Shown piece by piece: positions 8,568-16,369 of a stretch of 64,000 nucleotides of DNA. Numbering within the stretch: position 1 is the first letter of the stretch; each line of letters starts with the position of its first letter. The stretch spans positions 1 to 64,000 of the forward strand of contig NZ_JOGB01000011.1 of assembly GCF_000719335.1 (NCBI RefSeq), written 5' to 3'. The stretch comes from Streptomyces sp. NRRL S-87 (lineage in GTDB: Bacteria > Actinomycetota > Actinomycetes > Streptomycetales > Streptomycetaceae). A program made the translations under genes and the position numbers. The notes beneath the pieces are model-generated. The model was not told the DNA's origin. It did no database searches and was given only the letters and a program-made list of their open reading frames with translations.

Positions 8568-9035
8568 TCAGATCCGGACCTGGACGGCCTTCGCGAGCCG
8601 GTCGTGCAGTCCGCGGCCGTCGCGGTCCCAGATCAGGGCCGGGACGAAGAGCGCCAGCAGCACGCTGCGCAGCACCGCGCGGGGGAGGCTCAGCCGGCCG
8701 CCGCCCTCGGCCACCACGCGCAGGCCCACGATCCGCTTTCCGGGCGTGAACCCCACGGTGCCGACGGTCAGGACGCTGAGCACGAGGAAGACCAGCAGCG
8801 GCCAGCTGCCCATCTTCTGCACGTCACCGTCGGCGATCAGCCTGAATGCGATCAGCGAGCACAGGCCCCAGTCGACGGCGATCGCCGCCATGCGCCGCCC
8901 GACCCGGGCGACGGAGCCGGGACCGTCCTGCGGAAGCCCCAGTCGCTCCCCGCGGTACCCGAAGTCGACGCCCATCTCCTCGGCCGCCGCACGGGGTCCC
9001 GAGAGCCACGATCCGATTGCTTCTCTGTTGTCCAC
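8568..9035 (-). CDS. RDD family membrane protein
   Basis: The 155-residue protein contains the RDD-type start of a membrane domain (VARVGRRMAAIAVDWGL, about 42-58), a second helix about 75-95, the FTPGKRIVGLRVV motif (about 96-108) and a last helix near 120-140 before a basic WDRDGRGLHDR end. RDD proteins are small polytopic membrane proteins, some of them ion antiporters; the role here is unknown. GTG 9035 is used, and a later in-frame ATG (MGVDFGY) would shorten it by about 20 residues. It is divergent from glnA. Confidence 0.85.
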   Translation of the reverse strand: MDNREAIGSWLSGPRAAAEEMGVDFGYRGERLGLPQDGPGSVARVGRRMAAIAVDWGLCSLIAFRLIADGDVQKMGSWPLLVFLVLSVLTVGTVGFTPGKRIVGLRVVAEGGGRLSLPRAVLRSVLLALFVPALIWDRDGRGLHDRLAKAVQVRI

Positions 9036-9148
9036 CCGTCCACGGTACCCGCCACCCCGGGGCGATCTTCAGGGCCTCACGGGGTATGGAATGCGACCTG
9101 ACGGGGTACGCGAGCGAGGACGTCGCGTGTTACCGGACGGTCCTCCGG

Positions 9149-9186
9149 TTAACTTGTGCGAAACAAATGGGTCATGCTTGAGAAAT
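9149..9186 (+). promoter_or_regulatory. GlnR box of glnA
   Basis: Four half-sites spaced exactly 11 nt apart are visible: TTAAC (9149), GAAAC (9160), GTCAT (9171) and GAAAT (9182). They match the known GlnR pattern gTnAC-n6-GaAAC-n6-gTnAC-n6-GaAAC. It lies about 100 nt upstream of the glnA start. Confidence 0.85.
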
Positions 9187-9286
9187 CCCGCCTGCTTATG
9201 GTCGGGGCAGCGTGCGCCACCGCACTGACGCACCACGAGCTACGCAACCCGCCCCTCCCCCGGGGGTCGGGGGTAGGAGGAGTTGG

Positions 9287-10696
9287 ATGTTCCAGAACGC
9301 CGACGACGCGAAGAAGTACATCGCGGACAACGACATCAAGTTCGTTGATGTCCGGTTCTGCGACCTGCCCGGTGTGATGCAGCACTTCAGCATCCCGGCG
9401 GCGGCGTTCGACCCGAGCGAGGAGCTGGCCTTCGACGGCTCCTCGATCCGCGGCTTCCAGGCCATCCACGAGTCGGACATGGCGCTGCGCGCCGACCTGT
9501 CCACCGCGCGCCTGGACCCGTTCCGCCGCGACAAGACGCTGAACGTCAACTTCTTCATCCACGACCCGATCACGGGCGAGGCCTACAGCCGCGACCCGCG
9601 CAACATCGCGAAGAAGGCCGAGGCCTACCTCGCCTCCACCGGCATCGCCGACACCGCGTACTTCGGCCCCGAGGCCGAGTTCTACGTGTTCGACTCGGTG
9701 CGCTTCGCCACCTCCGCGAACGAGGGCTTCTACCACATCGACTCCGAGGCCGGCGCCTGGAACACCGGCTCCGAGGAGAACAACCGCGGCTACAAGGTGC
9801 GCTACAAGGGCGGTTACTTCCCGGTCGCCCCGGTCGACCACTTCGCCGACCTGCGCGCCGAGATCTCCCTTGAGCTGGACCGCCAGGGCCTGCAGGTCGA
9901 GCGCCAGCACCACGAGGTCGGCACCGCCGGCCAGGCCGAGATCAACTACAAGTTCAACACGCTGCTCGCCGCGGCCGACGACCTGATGCTCTTCAAGTAC
10001 ATCGTGAAGAACGTCGCCTGGCGCAACGGCAAGACCGCGACCTTCATGCCGAAGCCGATCTTCGGTGACAACGGCTCGGGCATGCACGTCCACCAGTCGC
10101 TGTGGCAGGGCGGCGAGCCGCTCTTCTACGACGAGACCGGCTACGCGGGCCTCTCGGACACCGCCCGCTACTACATCGGCGGCATCCTCAAGCACGCCCC
10201 GTCGCTGCTGGCCTTCACCAACCCGACGGTGAACTCCTACCACCGCCTGGTGCCCGGCTTCGAGGCCCCGGTCAACATGGTGTACTCGCAGCGCAACCGC
10301 TCCGCGGCCATGCGCATCCCGATCACCGGCTCCAACCCGAAGGCCAAGCGCGTCGAGTTCCGCGCGCCGGACCCGTCGTCCAACCCGTACCTCGCCTTCT
10401 CGGCGCTGCTGCTGGCCGGCCTCGACGGTGTGAAGAACAAGATCGAGCCGATGGAGCCGATCGACAAGGACCTCTACGAGCTCGCCCCCGACGAGCACGC
10501 GGCCGTCCCGCAGGTCCCGACCTCCCTCGACGCGGTGCTCACCGCGCTGGAGAACGACAACGAGTACCTCCAGGCCGGCGGTGTCTTCACCAGCGACCTG
10601 ATCGAGACCTGGATCGACTACAAGCGCCAGCACGAGATCGCCCCGATCCAGCTGCGCCCGCACCCGCACGAGTTCGAGCTCTACTTCGACATCTAG
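9287..10696 (+). CDS. glnA: Glutamine synthetase type I (GSI-beta)
   Basis: GlnA makes glutamine from glutamate, ammonia and ATP as a dodecamer in the cytoplasm. The ATG 9287 has GGAGGAG upstream, and 469 residues is the standard length. The N-terminal DGSSIRGF motif, the EAEFYVF and [17 protein letters not shown] metal/substrate segments and the nucleotide motif [15 protein letters not shown] are all present. Tyr397 lies in [10 protein letters not shown], the site adenylylated by GlnE, whose gene is also in this window (45021). Control by GlnR is expected from the box at 9149-9186. Confidence 0.98.
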   Translation: MFQNADDAKKYIADNDIKFVDVRFCDLPGVMQHFSIPAAAFDPSEELAFDGSSIRGFQAIHESDMALRADLSTARLDPFRRDKTLNVNFFIHDPITGEAYSRDPRNIAKKAEAYLASTGIADTAYFGPEAEFYVFDSVRFATSANEGFYHIDSEAGAWNTGSEENNRGYKVRYKGGYFPVAPVDHFADLRAEISLELDRQGLQVERQHHEVGTAGQAEINYKFNTLLAAADDLMLFKYIVKNVAWRNGKTATFMPKPIFGDNGSGMHVHQSLWQGGEPLFYDETGYAGLSDTARYYIGGILKHAPSLLAFTNPTVNSYHRLVPGFEAPVNMVYSQRNRSAAMRIPITGSNPKAKRVEFRAPDPSSNPYLAFSALLLAGLDGVKNKIEPMEPIDKDLYELAPDEHAAVPQVPTSLDAVLTALENDNEYLQAGGVFTSDLIETWIDYKRQHEIAPIQLRPHPHEFELYFDI

Positions 10697-10740
10697 GACG
10701 GCCGGTTCCTACTGATGGGGAACCCGGCCTGAGCTCGACG

Positions 10741-10784
10741 AACGGCCCCCGGCCCCGCTCTTCGGAGCGGCGCCGGGGGCCGTT
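10741..10784 (+). terminator. Terminator of glnA
   Basis: The 13-nt arms AACGGCCCCCGGC (10741-10753) and GCCGGGGGCCGTT (10772-10784) enclose a second small GCTC/GAGC hairpin with a TTCG loop. It lies 45 nt past the glnA stop. Confidence 0.8.
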
Positions 10785-10870
10785 CGCGCTTTGACAGGCC
10801 CGCGGGACGGAGTAAGGGTGGAAGAGGGGTGAAAGCAGACGTACCGATACAAGTGCGGAGGTGCATGGAC

Positions 10871-11221
10871 ATGCGCCGCAGGATGGTTGCAGGGGTCGTC
10901 ACCGGGGCCTTCGCGGTCTCGCTCGGCCTCCTCCCCGCCGTCAGCGCTTCGGCCACCTCGGTCTCGACCGCTCCGACCCACGACCGGCCGCAGTGGTGCG
11001 AGGACGCCCGGCAGTCGCACGACTGGCGCTGGTGGAACGAGTGCTGCAACCGCGACTGGAACGACCGGCCCAGCTGGTGCTGGGACGACGACCACGGAAC
11101 CTGGAGCGACCCGAACCACAACCGACTTGACGACCGGAACGACAACAGGAACGACAACCTCCACCACGACGACGGGAACTGGTACTGGAACGACAGCCGG
11201 AACGACGGCCGCACCTCGTAA
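10871..11221 (+). CDS. Secreted Trp/Asp/Asn-rich small protein (116 aa)
   Basis: A basic start (MRRRMV), a hydrophobic stretch and an ASA-type cleavage site near residue 29 form a clear Sec signal peptide. The mature part of about 80 residues holds 10 Trp, about 17 Asp, 12 Asn and 4 Cys, in runs such as WRWWNECC and SWCWDDD, and ends in Arg-Asn-Asp repeats. It is acidic, very hydrophilic and not like any family I recognise. The four Cys could form two disulfides. GGAGG at 10857-10861 favours ATG 10871 (spacing 9); ATG 10865 is a close alternative. It has its own space between glnA and a converging gene. Function unknown. Confidence 0.7.
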   Translation: MRRRMVAGVVTGAFAVSLGLLPAVSASATSVSTAPTHDRPQWCEDARQSHDWRWWNECCNRDWNDRPSWCWDDDHGTWSDPNHNRLDDRNDNRNDNLHHDDGNWYWNDSRNDGRTS

Positions 11222-11267
11222 CGGGGAGGGCAGCGGCCGCCGGTGAGCCGACAGTGAGGTCGTCGTA

Positions 11268-11294
11268 GCCGTCGCCCCCGGAAAGGGCGGCGGC
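11268..11294. terminator. Weak hairpin between converging small genes
   Basis: GCCGTCGCCC and GGGCGGCGGC pair at 9 of 10 positions around a 7-nt loop. It lies between the secreted-protein gene and the 80-aa gene, which converge. Confidence 0.4.
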
Positions 11295-11308
11295 ACGATG
11301 GTGCCCCG

Positions 11309-11551
11309 TCAGTTCATGAGGGAGCGGACCAGGCGGCAGGTGGTGTTGGACGGGCGGTGGATGCCGGTGCGGACCGCCATCGTGCGGATCTTCCGGTTGG
11401 TCGCGCGCTTCGCGTCGTAGGTGCCCGAGTCGAGCAGGGATATGGCCAGGCGCATGGCCTTCAGCCGGCGGTTGTGGTTCTCGTACCACTCGCGCGGCAG
11501 GCCGGCGGGCAGCGGCTTCTTCTTGACGGGGACCAGGGTGGAAGCGGTCAT
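11309..11551 (-). CDS. Small basic protein (80 aa), unknown
   Basis: From ATG 11551, with GGGAGG 7-10 nt upstream, an 80-residue Lys/Arg-rich protein is read. The middle is helical (YENHNRRLKAMRLAISLLDSG) and the end is TGIHRPSNTTCRLVRSLMN. No signal, membrane helix or metal motif is seen. The strong ribosome site and codon use say it is a gene. The basic character would suit nucleic-acid binding, but that is only inference. Confidence 0.7.
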   Translation of the reverse strand: MTASTLVPVKKKPLPAGLPREWYENHNRRLKAMRLAISLLDSGTYDAKRATNRKIRTMAVRTGIHRPSNTTCRLVRSLMN

Positions 11552-11732
11552 CGGCAGCCTCCCGAAGGGCGGTGTCGGACGGTCACTTACTGCTTCGATT
11601 TTAGTGCGGGGCACTGACAATCGCCCCTGGTCGAGGGCCGGTTGAGGCCCCGAGGGCGGTTGTGGAGGGGGGTGCGGGCGGGGCGGCACGACGCCGGTTC
11701 CGGGGCCTGCCGCGGGCCCGGGTCGGGCGGTG

Positions 11733-11774
11733 GGGCGGCGGGCGGCGGGCGGCGGGCGGCGGGCGGCGGGCGGT
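11733..11774 (+). repeat. Heptamer repeat GGGCGGC, six copies, touching a promoter
   Basis: Five exact copies of GGGCGGC and a sixth ending in T run directly into the TACGGT box (11774-11779) of the ArsC-like gene. Confidence 0.85.
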
Positions 11775-11779
11775 ACGGT
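11774..11779 (+). promoter_or_regulatory. -10 box of the ArsC-like gene
   Basis: TACGGT ends 7 nt before ATG 11787 with no Shine-Dalgarno in between, indicating a leaderless message. The upstream 42 nt are the heptamer repeat, so no normal -35 box is present. Confidence 0.45.
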
Positions 11780-11786
11780 TTCCGGC

Positions 11787-12155
11787 ATGGAGATCTGGAT
11801 CAATCCCGCCTGTTCCAAGTGCCGCAGCGCGCTGCACCTGCTCGACGAGGAGGGCGCCGAGTACACCGTGCGCCGCTACCTGGAGGACGTACCCACCGAG
11901 GACGAGATCCGCGCCGTGCTGGACCGGCTCGGCCTGGAGCCGTGGGACATCACGCGGACCGCGGAGGCCGTCGCGAAGGAGCTCGGGCTCAAGGACTGGG
12001 CGCGCGACGAGGGCGACCGGGACCGGTGGATCGCCGCGCTCGCCGCGCACCCGAAGCTGATCCAGCGTCCCATCATCACCGCCGACGACGGCACGGCGGT
12101 GGTCGCGCGCACGCCCGAGGCGGTCCAGGAGGCCATGGCGCGCAGCACGTCTTGA
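11787..12155 (+). CDS. ArsC/Spx-family thioredoxin-fold protein
   Basis: The 122-residue protein has an N-terminal beta strand and a CSKC pair (NPACSKCRSAL, about residues 6-16) at the position of the ArsC active cysteine. LIQRPII near 92-98 contains the conserved Arg-Pro of the ArsC/YffB/Spx fold. The spacing suits a thiol-disulfide exchange enzyme or arsenate reductase-like protein in the cytoplasm. No ars genes lie nearby, so arsenate reduction is not implied. It is leaderless by sequence. Confidence 0.85.
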   Translation: MEIWINPACSKCRSALHLLDEEGAEYTVRRYLEDVPTEDEIRAVLDRLGLEPWDITRTAEAVAKELGLKDWARDEGDRDRWIAALAAHPKLIQRPIITADDGTAVVARTPEAVQEAMARSTS

Positions 12156-12220
12156 CGCCGCCCTCATCCGGGGGTGCGTAACGTTGCCGCGGTCAGGGGG
12201 ACGGCAGCGGAAGGAAAGAC

Positions 12221-12871
12221 GTGAACGAGCAGCGGGCCCCCGAGACGATCCTGGAGACCGGCGCACGGCCGGAGGCGGGTACGGCGCCGGAGACCGGTAC
12301 ACGGCCGGAGACCGGCGCGTGGCCGGAGACCGCGGCCCCACCCGCGTTCGACCCCGTCCTGCGCACCCGGACCGCCGCGGCGCGCGGCGGGGCCGAGTGG
12401 ATCTTCGGAGGGGTGTACGGAACCATCCTGTCCAGCGCGCTGCTGGCCGCCCTCCAGAACGGAGGCACCCCCTACACCCCGTTCTACGACGCGGCCTGGG
12501 TGCTGGTGACGGTCGCCGCGGCCGCGCTGGTGCACGGCTACGCCCACCACATGTCCTCGCACGGGGCGGCCTCCCCGGAGCACCGGGGCGCCGACCGCTG
12601 GAAGCGGCTGGGGCGGGAGCTGCGCGACGAGTGGCCGATGCTCGCGGCCTCGCTGCCCACGGTGCTGCTGCTCTGCCTGGCCGGCTTCGGCGGCTGGCAC
12701 GAACCGGCCACGACGGCCGTCGGACTGGGCCTGAACACGGCGCTGCTGTTCGCGTGGGGCGCCTTCGCGGCGCTGCGGAGCGGCTACCGGCTCGCCCCGG
12801 CGCTGCTGATCGGCCTGGCGGACGCCGCGATCGGGCTGGCGATCGTGGTGGCCAACGCCGTCATCAAGTGA
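12221..12871 (+). CDS. Integral membrane protein, unknown
   Basis: GTG 12221 follows GGAAGGAAAG closely. The first 45 residues are a hydrophilic Pro/Thr/Glu repeat region (variants of RPETG). Next comes a predicted membrane domain with about five helices between residues 60 and 215, with one AlaHisHis-containing loop (VHGYAHHMSSHG, about 103-114). No family is recognised. It lies between the ArsC-like gene and a converging oxidoreductase. Confidence 0.75.
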   Translation: MNEQRAPETILETGARPEAGTAPETGTRPETGAWPETAAPPAFDPVLRTRTAAARGGAEWIFGGVYGTILSSALLAALQNGGTPYTPFYDAAWVLVTVAAAALVHGYAHHMSSHGAASPEHRGADRWKRLGRELRDEWPMLAASLPTVLLLCLAGFGGWHEPATTAVGLGLNTALLFAWGAFAALRSGYRLAPALLIGLADAAIGLAIVVANAVIK

Positions 12872-12935
12872 CGTCCCGTCGGGCGCACGACGGGCGGCCG
12901 ACGGGCGGACTCCCCCGGCGGTCGTCCGGCACGGC

Positions 12936-13886
12936 TCACGGCTGGGCCAGCTGTTCCTCCGCCTGCGCCAGCAGTTCGGTCAGCCGCAGTCCGAACGAGG
13001 CGTCGCAGGGGTGCGGATCGCCGGTGCGGGCCGCGTGCAGCAGGGCGTCGAGCGCCCTCCCGTAGGCGCCGGGTACGTCGGTCCAGTCGGGCAGTGCGGC
13101 GATCCCGGGCAGCCCGCGCAGCTCGACGCCGACGCCGGACGCGGCCTTGGGCGCGCTCAGCGTCAGCGCGGCCGTGCTGGAGGCGCCGGAGGTGTGCCGC
13201 AGCGTGAGGTGGACCAGGTCCGCCGGACCGCGGGCGGCCGTCAGCGCGGTGACGTCGCCGAGGACGGGGAGGAGGACGGACAGCGCGTGCGGGCCGACGT
13301 CCCACAGCCCGCCCTTCTCCTGCCGCCACGGCGAGGCGGCGTACGGGCTCTTCGTGCCGTCCGGCGGGTAGACCGCTCCGTACCAGTGCGCCCGGGCGGT
13401 GAACCAGCCGTCCCGTCCGGCCTGCTCCGCCACCCAGTCCGAGGTGGGCTCGGCGAACCGCAGGGTGAGGAAGACGATGCTGGCGACCCCGTGCCGGGCG
13501 GCGGCACCGGCCAGCGCGCGGGCGCCCGCGACCGTGGTGGCGACGGGTTTGTCGAGGAGCAGGTGGCAGCCGGCCGCGGCGGCCTCGACCGCCAGCGGGG
13601 CCTGGACGTCCGGCGGCAGCGCGAAGGCGACGACGTCACAGTCCGCGAAGAGCGCCTCCGGCGAGTCGTACACCTTCACGCCGTGCGCGTCGGCGAGTTC
13701 GGCCGCGGCGGCGGGGCGGCGGCCCCACACTCCGGCGAACTCGGAGCCGGCGTGCGCGGCGAGGGCGGGTGCGTGGGTACGGGCGGCCCAGGGACCGGTT
13801 CCCAGCAGGCCGACGCGGGGTCGGGTGCCGAGGGGTCGCCGGGCGCCGGCCGGGCCGTCGGAGTTCAAATCGTACGAAATGCTCAC
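12936..13886 (-). CDS. Gfo/Idh/MocA-family oxidoreductase
   Basis: An N-terminal Rossmann fold begins at about residue 25 (RVGLLGTGPWAARTHAPAL). It continues through the family DKPVATTV segment, where Lys of DKP is the usual catalytic lysine, and a C-terminal dimerisation domain with GGLWDVGPHALSV. The 316-residue length is slightly short but complete. GTG 13886 is the only start close to the fold and lacks a good Shine-Dalgarno, so the message may be leaderless (CACACT upstream). It is divergent from glnII and shares its upstream region. Substrate, probably a sugar or polyol, is not defined. Confidence 0.85.
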   Translation of the reverse strand: MSISYDLNSDGPAGARRPLGTRPRVGLLGTGPWAARTHAPALAAHAGSEFAGVWGRRPAAAAELADAHGVKVYDSPEALFADCDVVAFALPPDVQAPLAVEAAAAGCHLLLDKPVATTVAGARALAGAAARHGVASIVFLTLRFAEPTSDWVAEQAGRDGWFTARAHWYGAVYPPDGTKSPYAASPWRQEKGGLWDVGPHALSVLLPVLGDVTALTAARGPADLVHLTLRHTSGASSTAALTLSAPKAASGVGVELRGLPGIAALPDWTDVPGAYGRALDALLHAARTGDPHPCDASFGLRLTELLAQAEEQLAQP

Positions 13887-13963
13887 CCGCACAGTGTGCC
13901 GCACGTCCGGCCCGGCACCCCGGCGGGCACCCTGCACGGCACCGGGGCGGTCCGCGACCCCCG

Positions 13964-14001
13964 GTAACACGGGGTTCACAACCGGGCAACGGACGGGAAA
14001 T
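13964..14001 (+). promoter_or_regulatory. GlnR box of glnII
   Basis: Four half-sites at exact 11-nt spacing: GTAAC (13964), TTCAC (13975), GCAAC (13986) and GAAAT (13997). They match the GlnR pattern less perfectly than the glnA site. It lies about 90 nt before the glnII start and about 80 nt upstream of the divergent oxidoreductase. Confidence 0.75.
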
Positions 14002-14091
14002 CGCGCCTTGGCACGCTGCGGTCATCACCGCAGCGTGCGCAGCGCAGCGCAGCCGCCCATCGCAGCACCCGCAGCCGAAGGACGAGGGCCC

Positions 14092-15111
14092 GTGACCTAC
14101 AAGGCCGAGTACATCTGGATCGACGGCACCGAGCCGACCGCCAAGCTCCGCTCCAAGACGAAGATCCTCGCCGACGGTGCCGAGCTGCCGATCTGGGGCT
14201 TCGACGGCTCCAGCACCAACCAGGCCGAGGGCCACGCCTCCGACCGCGTGCTCCAGCCCGTCTTCTCCTGCCCGGACCCGATCCGCGGCGGTGACGACGT
14301 CCTGGTGCTGTGCGAGGTCCTGAACATCGACATGACCCCGCACGAGTCGAACACCCGCGCGCTGCTGCGTCCGGTGGCGGAGAAGTTCGCCGGGCAGGAG
14401 CCGATCTTCGGCATCGAGCAGGAGTACACGTTCTTCGACGGGGCGCGCCCGCTCGGCTTCCCGGTCGGCGGCTTCCCGGCTGCTCAGGGCGGTTACTACT
14501 GCGGCGTCGGCTCGGACGAGATCTTCGGCCGCGAGATCGTCGAGAAGCACCTCGACCACTGCCTGGCTGCCGGGCTGGACATCTCCGGCATCAACGCCGA
14601 GGTCATGCCGGGCCAGTGGGAGTTCCAGGTGGGCCCGCTGGCCCCGCTGGAGGTCGCCGACCAGCTGTGGGTGGCCCGCTGGCTGCTCTACCGCACGGCG
14701 GAGGACTTCAGCGTCTCCGCGACGCTCAACCCGAAGCCGGTGAAGGGCGACTGGAACGGCGCCGGCGCGCACACCAACTTCTCGACGAAGAAGATGCGCG
14801 AGGACTACCGCGCCATCATCACCGCGTGCGAGGCGCTGGGCGAGGGCAGCAAGCCGCTGGACCACGTCAAGAACTACGGCGCGGGCATCGACGAGCGCCT
14901 GACGGGTCTGCACGAGACCGCCCCGTGGAACGAGTTCAGCTACGGGGTCTCGGACCGCGGCGCCTCCGTGCGCATCCCGTGGCAGGTGGAGAAGGACGGC
15001 AAGGGCTACATCGAGGACCGCCGCCCGAACGCGAACGTGGACCCGTACGTGGTGACGCGGCTGATCGTGGACACCTGCTGCACGGGGCTGGAGAAGGAGG
15101 GGCTGGTCTGA
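14092..15111 (+). CDS. glnII: Glutamine synthetase type II
   Basis: This is the eukaryote-like, heat-labile GSII found in Streptomyces, Frankia and rhizobia. It makes glutamine but is not adenylylated. It starts at GTG 14092 after GAAGGACGAGGG and is 339 residues long, the family length. The signature WGFDGSSTNQAEGHASD (about 40-56) and the ATP-site segment GAGAHTNFSTKKMR (about 223-236) are present, as is the EQEYTFFD metal site. The GlnR box upstream places it under the same nitrogen control as glnA. Confidence 0.97.
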   Translation: MTYKAEYIWIDGTEPTAKLRSKTKILADGAELPIWGFDGSSTNQAEGHASDRVLQPVFSCPDPIRGGDDVLVLCEVLNIDMTPHESNTRALLRPVAEKFAGQEPIFGIEQEYTFFDGARPLGFPVGGFPAAQGGYYCGVGSDEIFGREIVEKHLDHCLAAGLDISGINAEVMPGQWEFQVGPLAPLEVADQLWVARWLLYRTAEDFSVSATLNPKPVKGDWNGAGAHTNFSTKKMREDYRAIITACEALGEGSKPLDHVKNYGAGIDERLTGLHETAPWNEFSYGVSDRGASVRIPWQVEKDGKGYIEDRRPNANVDPYVVTRLIVDTCCTGLEKEGLV

Positions 15112-15205
15112 CCGACCGCCCCCGTCCCCACCGCCACCCCCGCCACCCCCGCCGCCCTGCTCCCGCCCTGCCGGCCCGACCGGAGGGCGAGACGGGACGT
15201 GGACA

Positions 15206-15243
15206 GGGCAGCGCCCGCCGTTCCGACGGCGGGCGCTTTGCCC
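15206..15243 (+). terminator. Terminator of glnII
   Basis: An 11-bp perfect stem (15211-15221 and 15226-15236, TCCG loop) is extended outward by GGGCA/TTTGCCC. It lies about 100 nt after the glnII stop. Confidence 0.8.
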
Positions 15244-15360
15244 TTTCATGGTGGATTCGCCCCGAGGGCATCACCCTTGCATGGTGCGGAATTTGGACTT
15301 CCGGGTCTATTGACTGAGACGGGACTACGACGGAGACGTTTCGTCTGCTTCAATGGGCGC

Positions 15361-15480
15361 ATGGCCAGCCACTGGAACACCCCGACGGGTCGCAGCGACC
15401 TGGAGCCGTTCTGGCCGTCCCGTCAGCACCACGATTTCGACCGGGTGTGTTGCCGCGCGGAGAACGCGCCGGCCCTCTAA
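15361..15480 (+). CDS. Possible 39-aa peptide upstream of the winged-helix regulator
   Basis: From ATG 15361 a 39-residue peptide is read, ending 95 nt before the next gene. It is His/Arg/Trp-rich (HWNTPTGRSDLEPFWPSRQH) and has a CC pair. TTCAAT lies 6 nt before the ATG and no Shine-Dalgarno is visible, which would fit a leaderless short gene. It could equally be an untranslated leader. Start and coding status are uncertain. Confidence 0.4.
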   Translation: MASHWNTPTGRSDLEPFWPSRQHHDFDRVCCRAENAPAL

Positions 15481-15575
15481 CGCCTTCCTTCCTGCCGAAG
15501 GCCTTCGGTCTGCGCGGTACGAGTACGTCCCACGTCTCCTGCCGACGACTTCCGCGTGAAAAGAGCTGACCACTC

Positions 15576-16274
15576 ATGGCGAACACCCGTGTCTTCCCGT
15601 CCGCTGCCTCCTCCGCTGCGACCGCCACCCTTCCGGTCCCCGCCCACCGCCACCGGCTGCGCGCCGTGGACCCCGACGAGGTCCCGCGCGGGGCCGACTG
15701 GTTGCCGCCGGGCGCCACCTGGCTGCCCGCGCCGCAGCACACCGTCCCCGCGCTGCCGGGCCGCCCCCCGATGGTCGGCTACCTGGTGCTCGTACCGGCC
15801 GACCAGCAGCCGCTGCCGGCGCGGGGCCCGATCGCGCAGCCGCCCGCCTTCACCCTGGCGCCGAGCGCCGCCCCGGTCCTTCCCGACCCCTCCGGCTCCG
15901 CCCGCTCCACCCGCCCGGTGACCGGCCAGGTGTCCGGTCCGGTGTCCGGTCCGGTGTCCGCCGCCGCACCCGACGACGGCGCCGTCACCGGAGACGGCCT
16001 GGTCCGGATCGACCCGGCACGCCGTACGGCCGAGGTGGCCGGGCGCGAACTGGACCTGACCTACCTGGAGTTCGAGCTGCTGGCCCATCTGGTGGCGAAC
16101 CCGCACCGGGTGCACAGCCGCGACCAGCTGGTCTCCACAGTCTGGGGCTACGGCCACGTGGGCGACGGCCGCACGGTCGACGTCCACGTCGCCCGGCTGC
16201 GCCGCAAGCTGGGCGCTGCGCACCGCGGGGCGATCCAGACCGTGCGGCGCGTGGGCTACAAGTACGCGCCCTGA
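15576..16274 (+). CDS. glnRII: Winged-helix transcriptional regulator, probable GlnRII
   Basis: The last 95 residues (about 138-232) are an OmpR/PhoB-type winged-helix DNA-binding domain, with a recognition helix in DGRTVDVHVARLRRKLG and a wing in IQTVRRVGYKY. The first 135 residues are Pro/Ala-rich and contain no obvious phosphoacceptor receiver domain. From known biology, Streptomyces carry glnRII close to glnII, a paralog of the nitrogen regulator GlnR that binds the same boxes; position and fold fit that, so the symbol is offered with caution. ATG 15576 has only a weak AAGAG upstream. Confidence 0.75.
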   Translation: MANTRVFPSAASSAATATLPVPAHRHRLRAVDPDEVPRGADWLPPGATWLPAPQHTVPALPGRPPMVGYLVLVPADQQPLPARGPIAQPPAFTLAPSAAPVLPDPSGSARSTRPVTGQVSGPVSGPVSAAAPDDGAVTGDGLVRIDPARRTAEVAGRELDLTYLEFELLAHLVANPHRVHSRDQLVSTVWGYGHVGDGRTVDVHVARLRRKLGAAHRGAIQTVRRVGYKYAP

Positions 16275-16313
16275 GGCCCGGCCCCGGCCGGGGCGCCGCG
16301 CCCGTACACGGCG

Positions 16314-16350
16314 GTGGGCCCCGCACTCCGCGCCGGAGTGCGGGGCCCAC
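16314..16350. terminator. Bidirectional terminator
   Basis: A perfect 16-bp stem (16314-16329 and 16335-16350) with a 5-nt loop lies between the converging winged-helix regulator and PepSY genes. Confidence 0.85.
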
Positions 16351-16369
16351 CCCCGTGCGGGCCGCCCCG

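Noticed and set aside
8417..8749. 110-residue plus-strand frame over the terminator
   Set aside because: Its start lies in the hairpin and its residues are repeats of the arm sequence.
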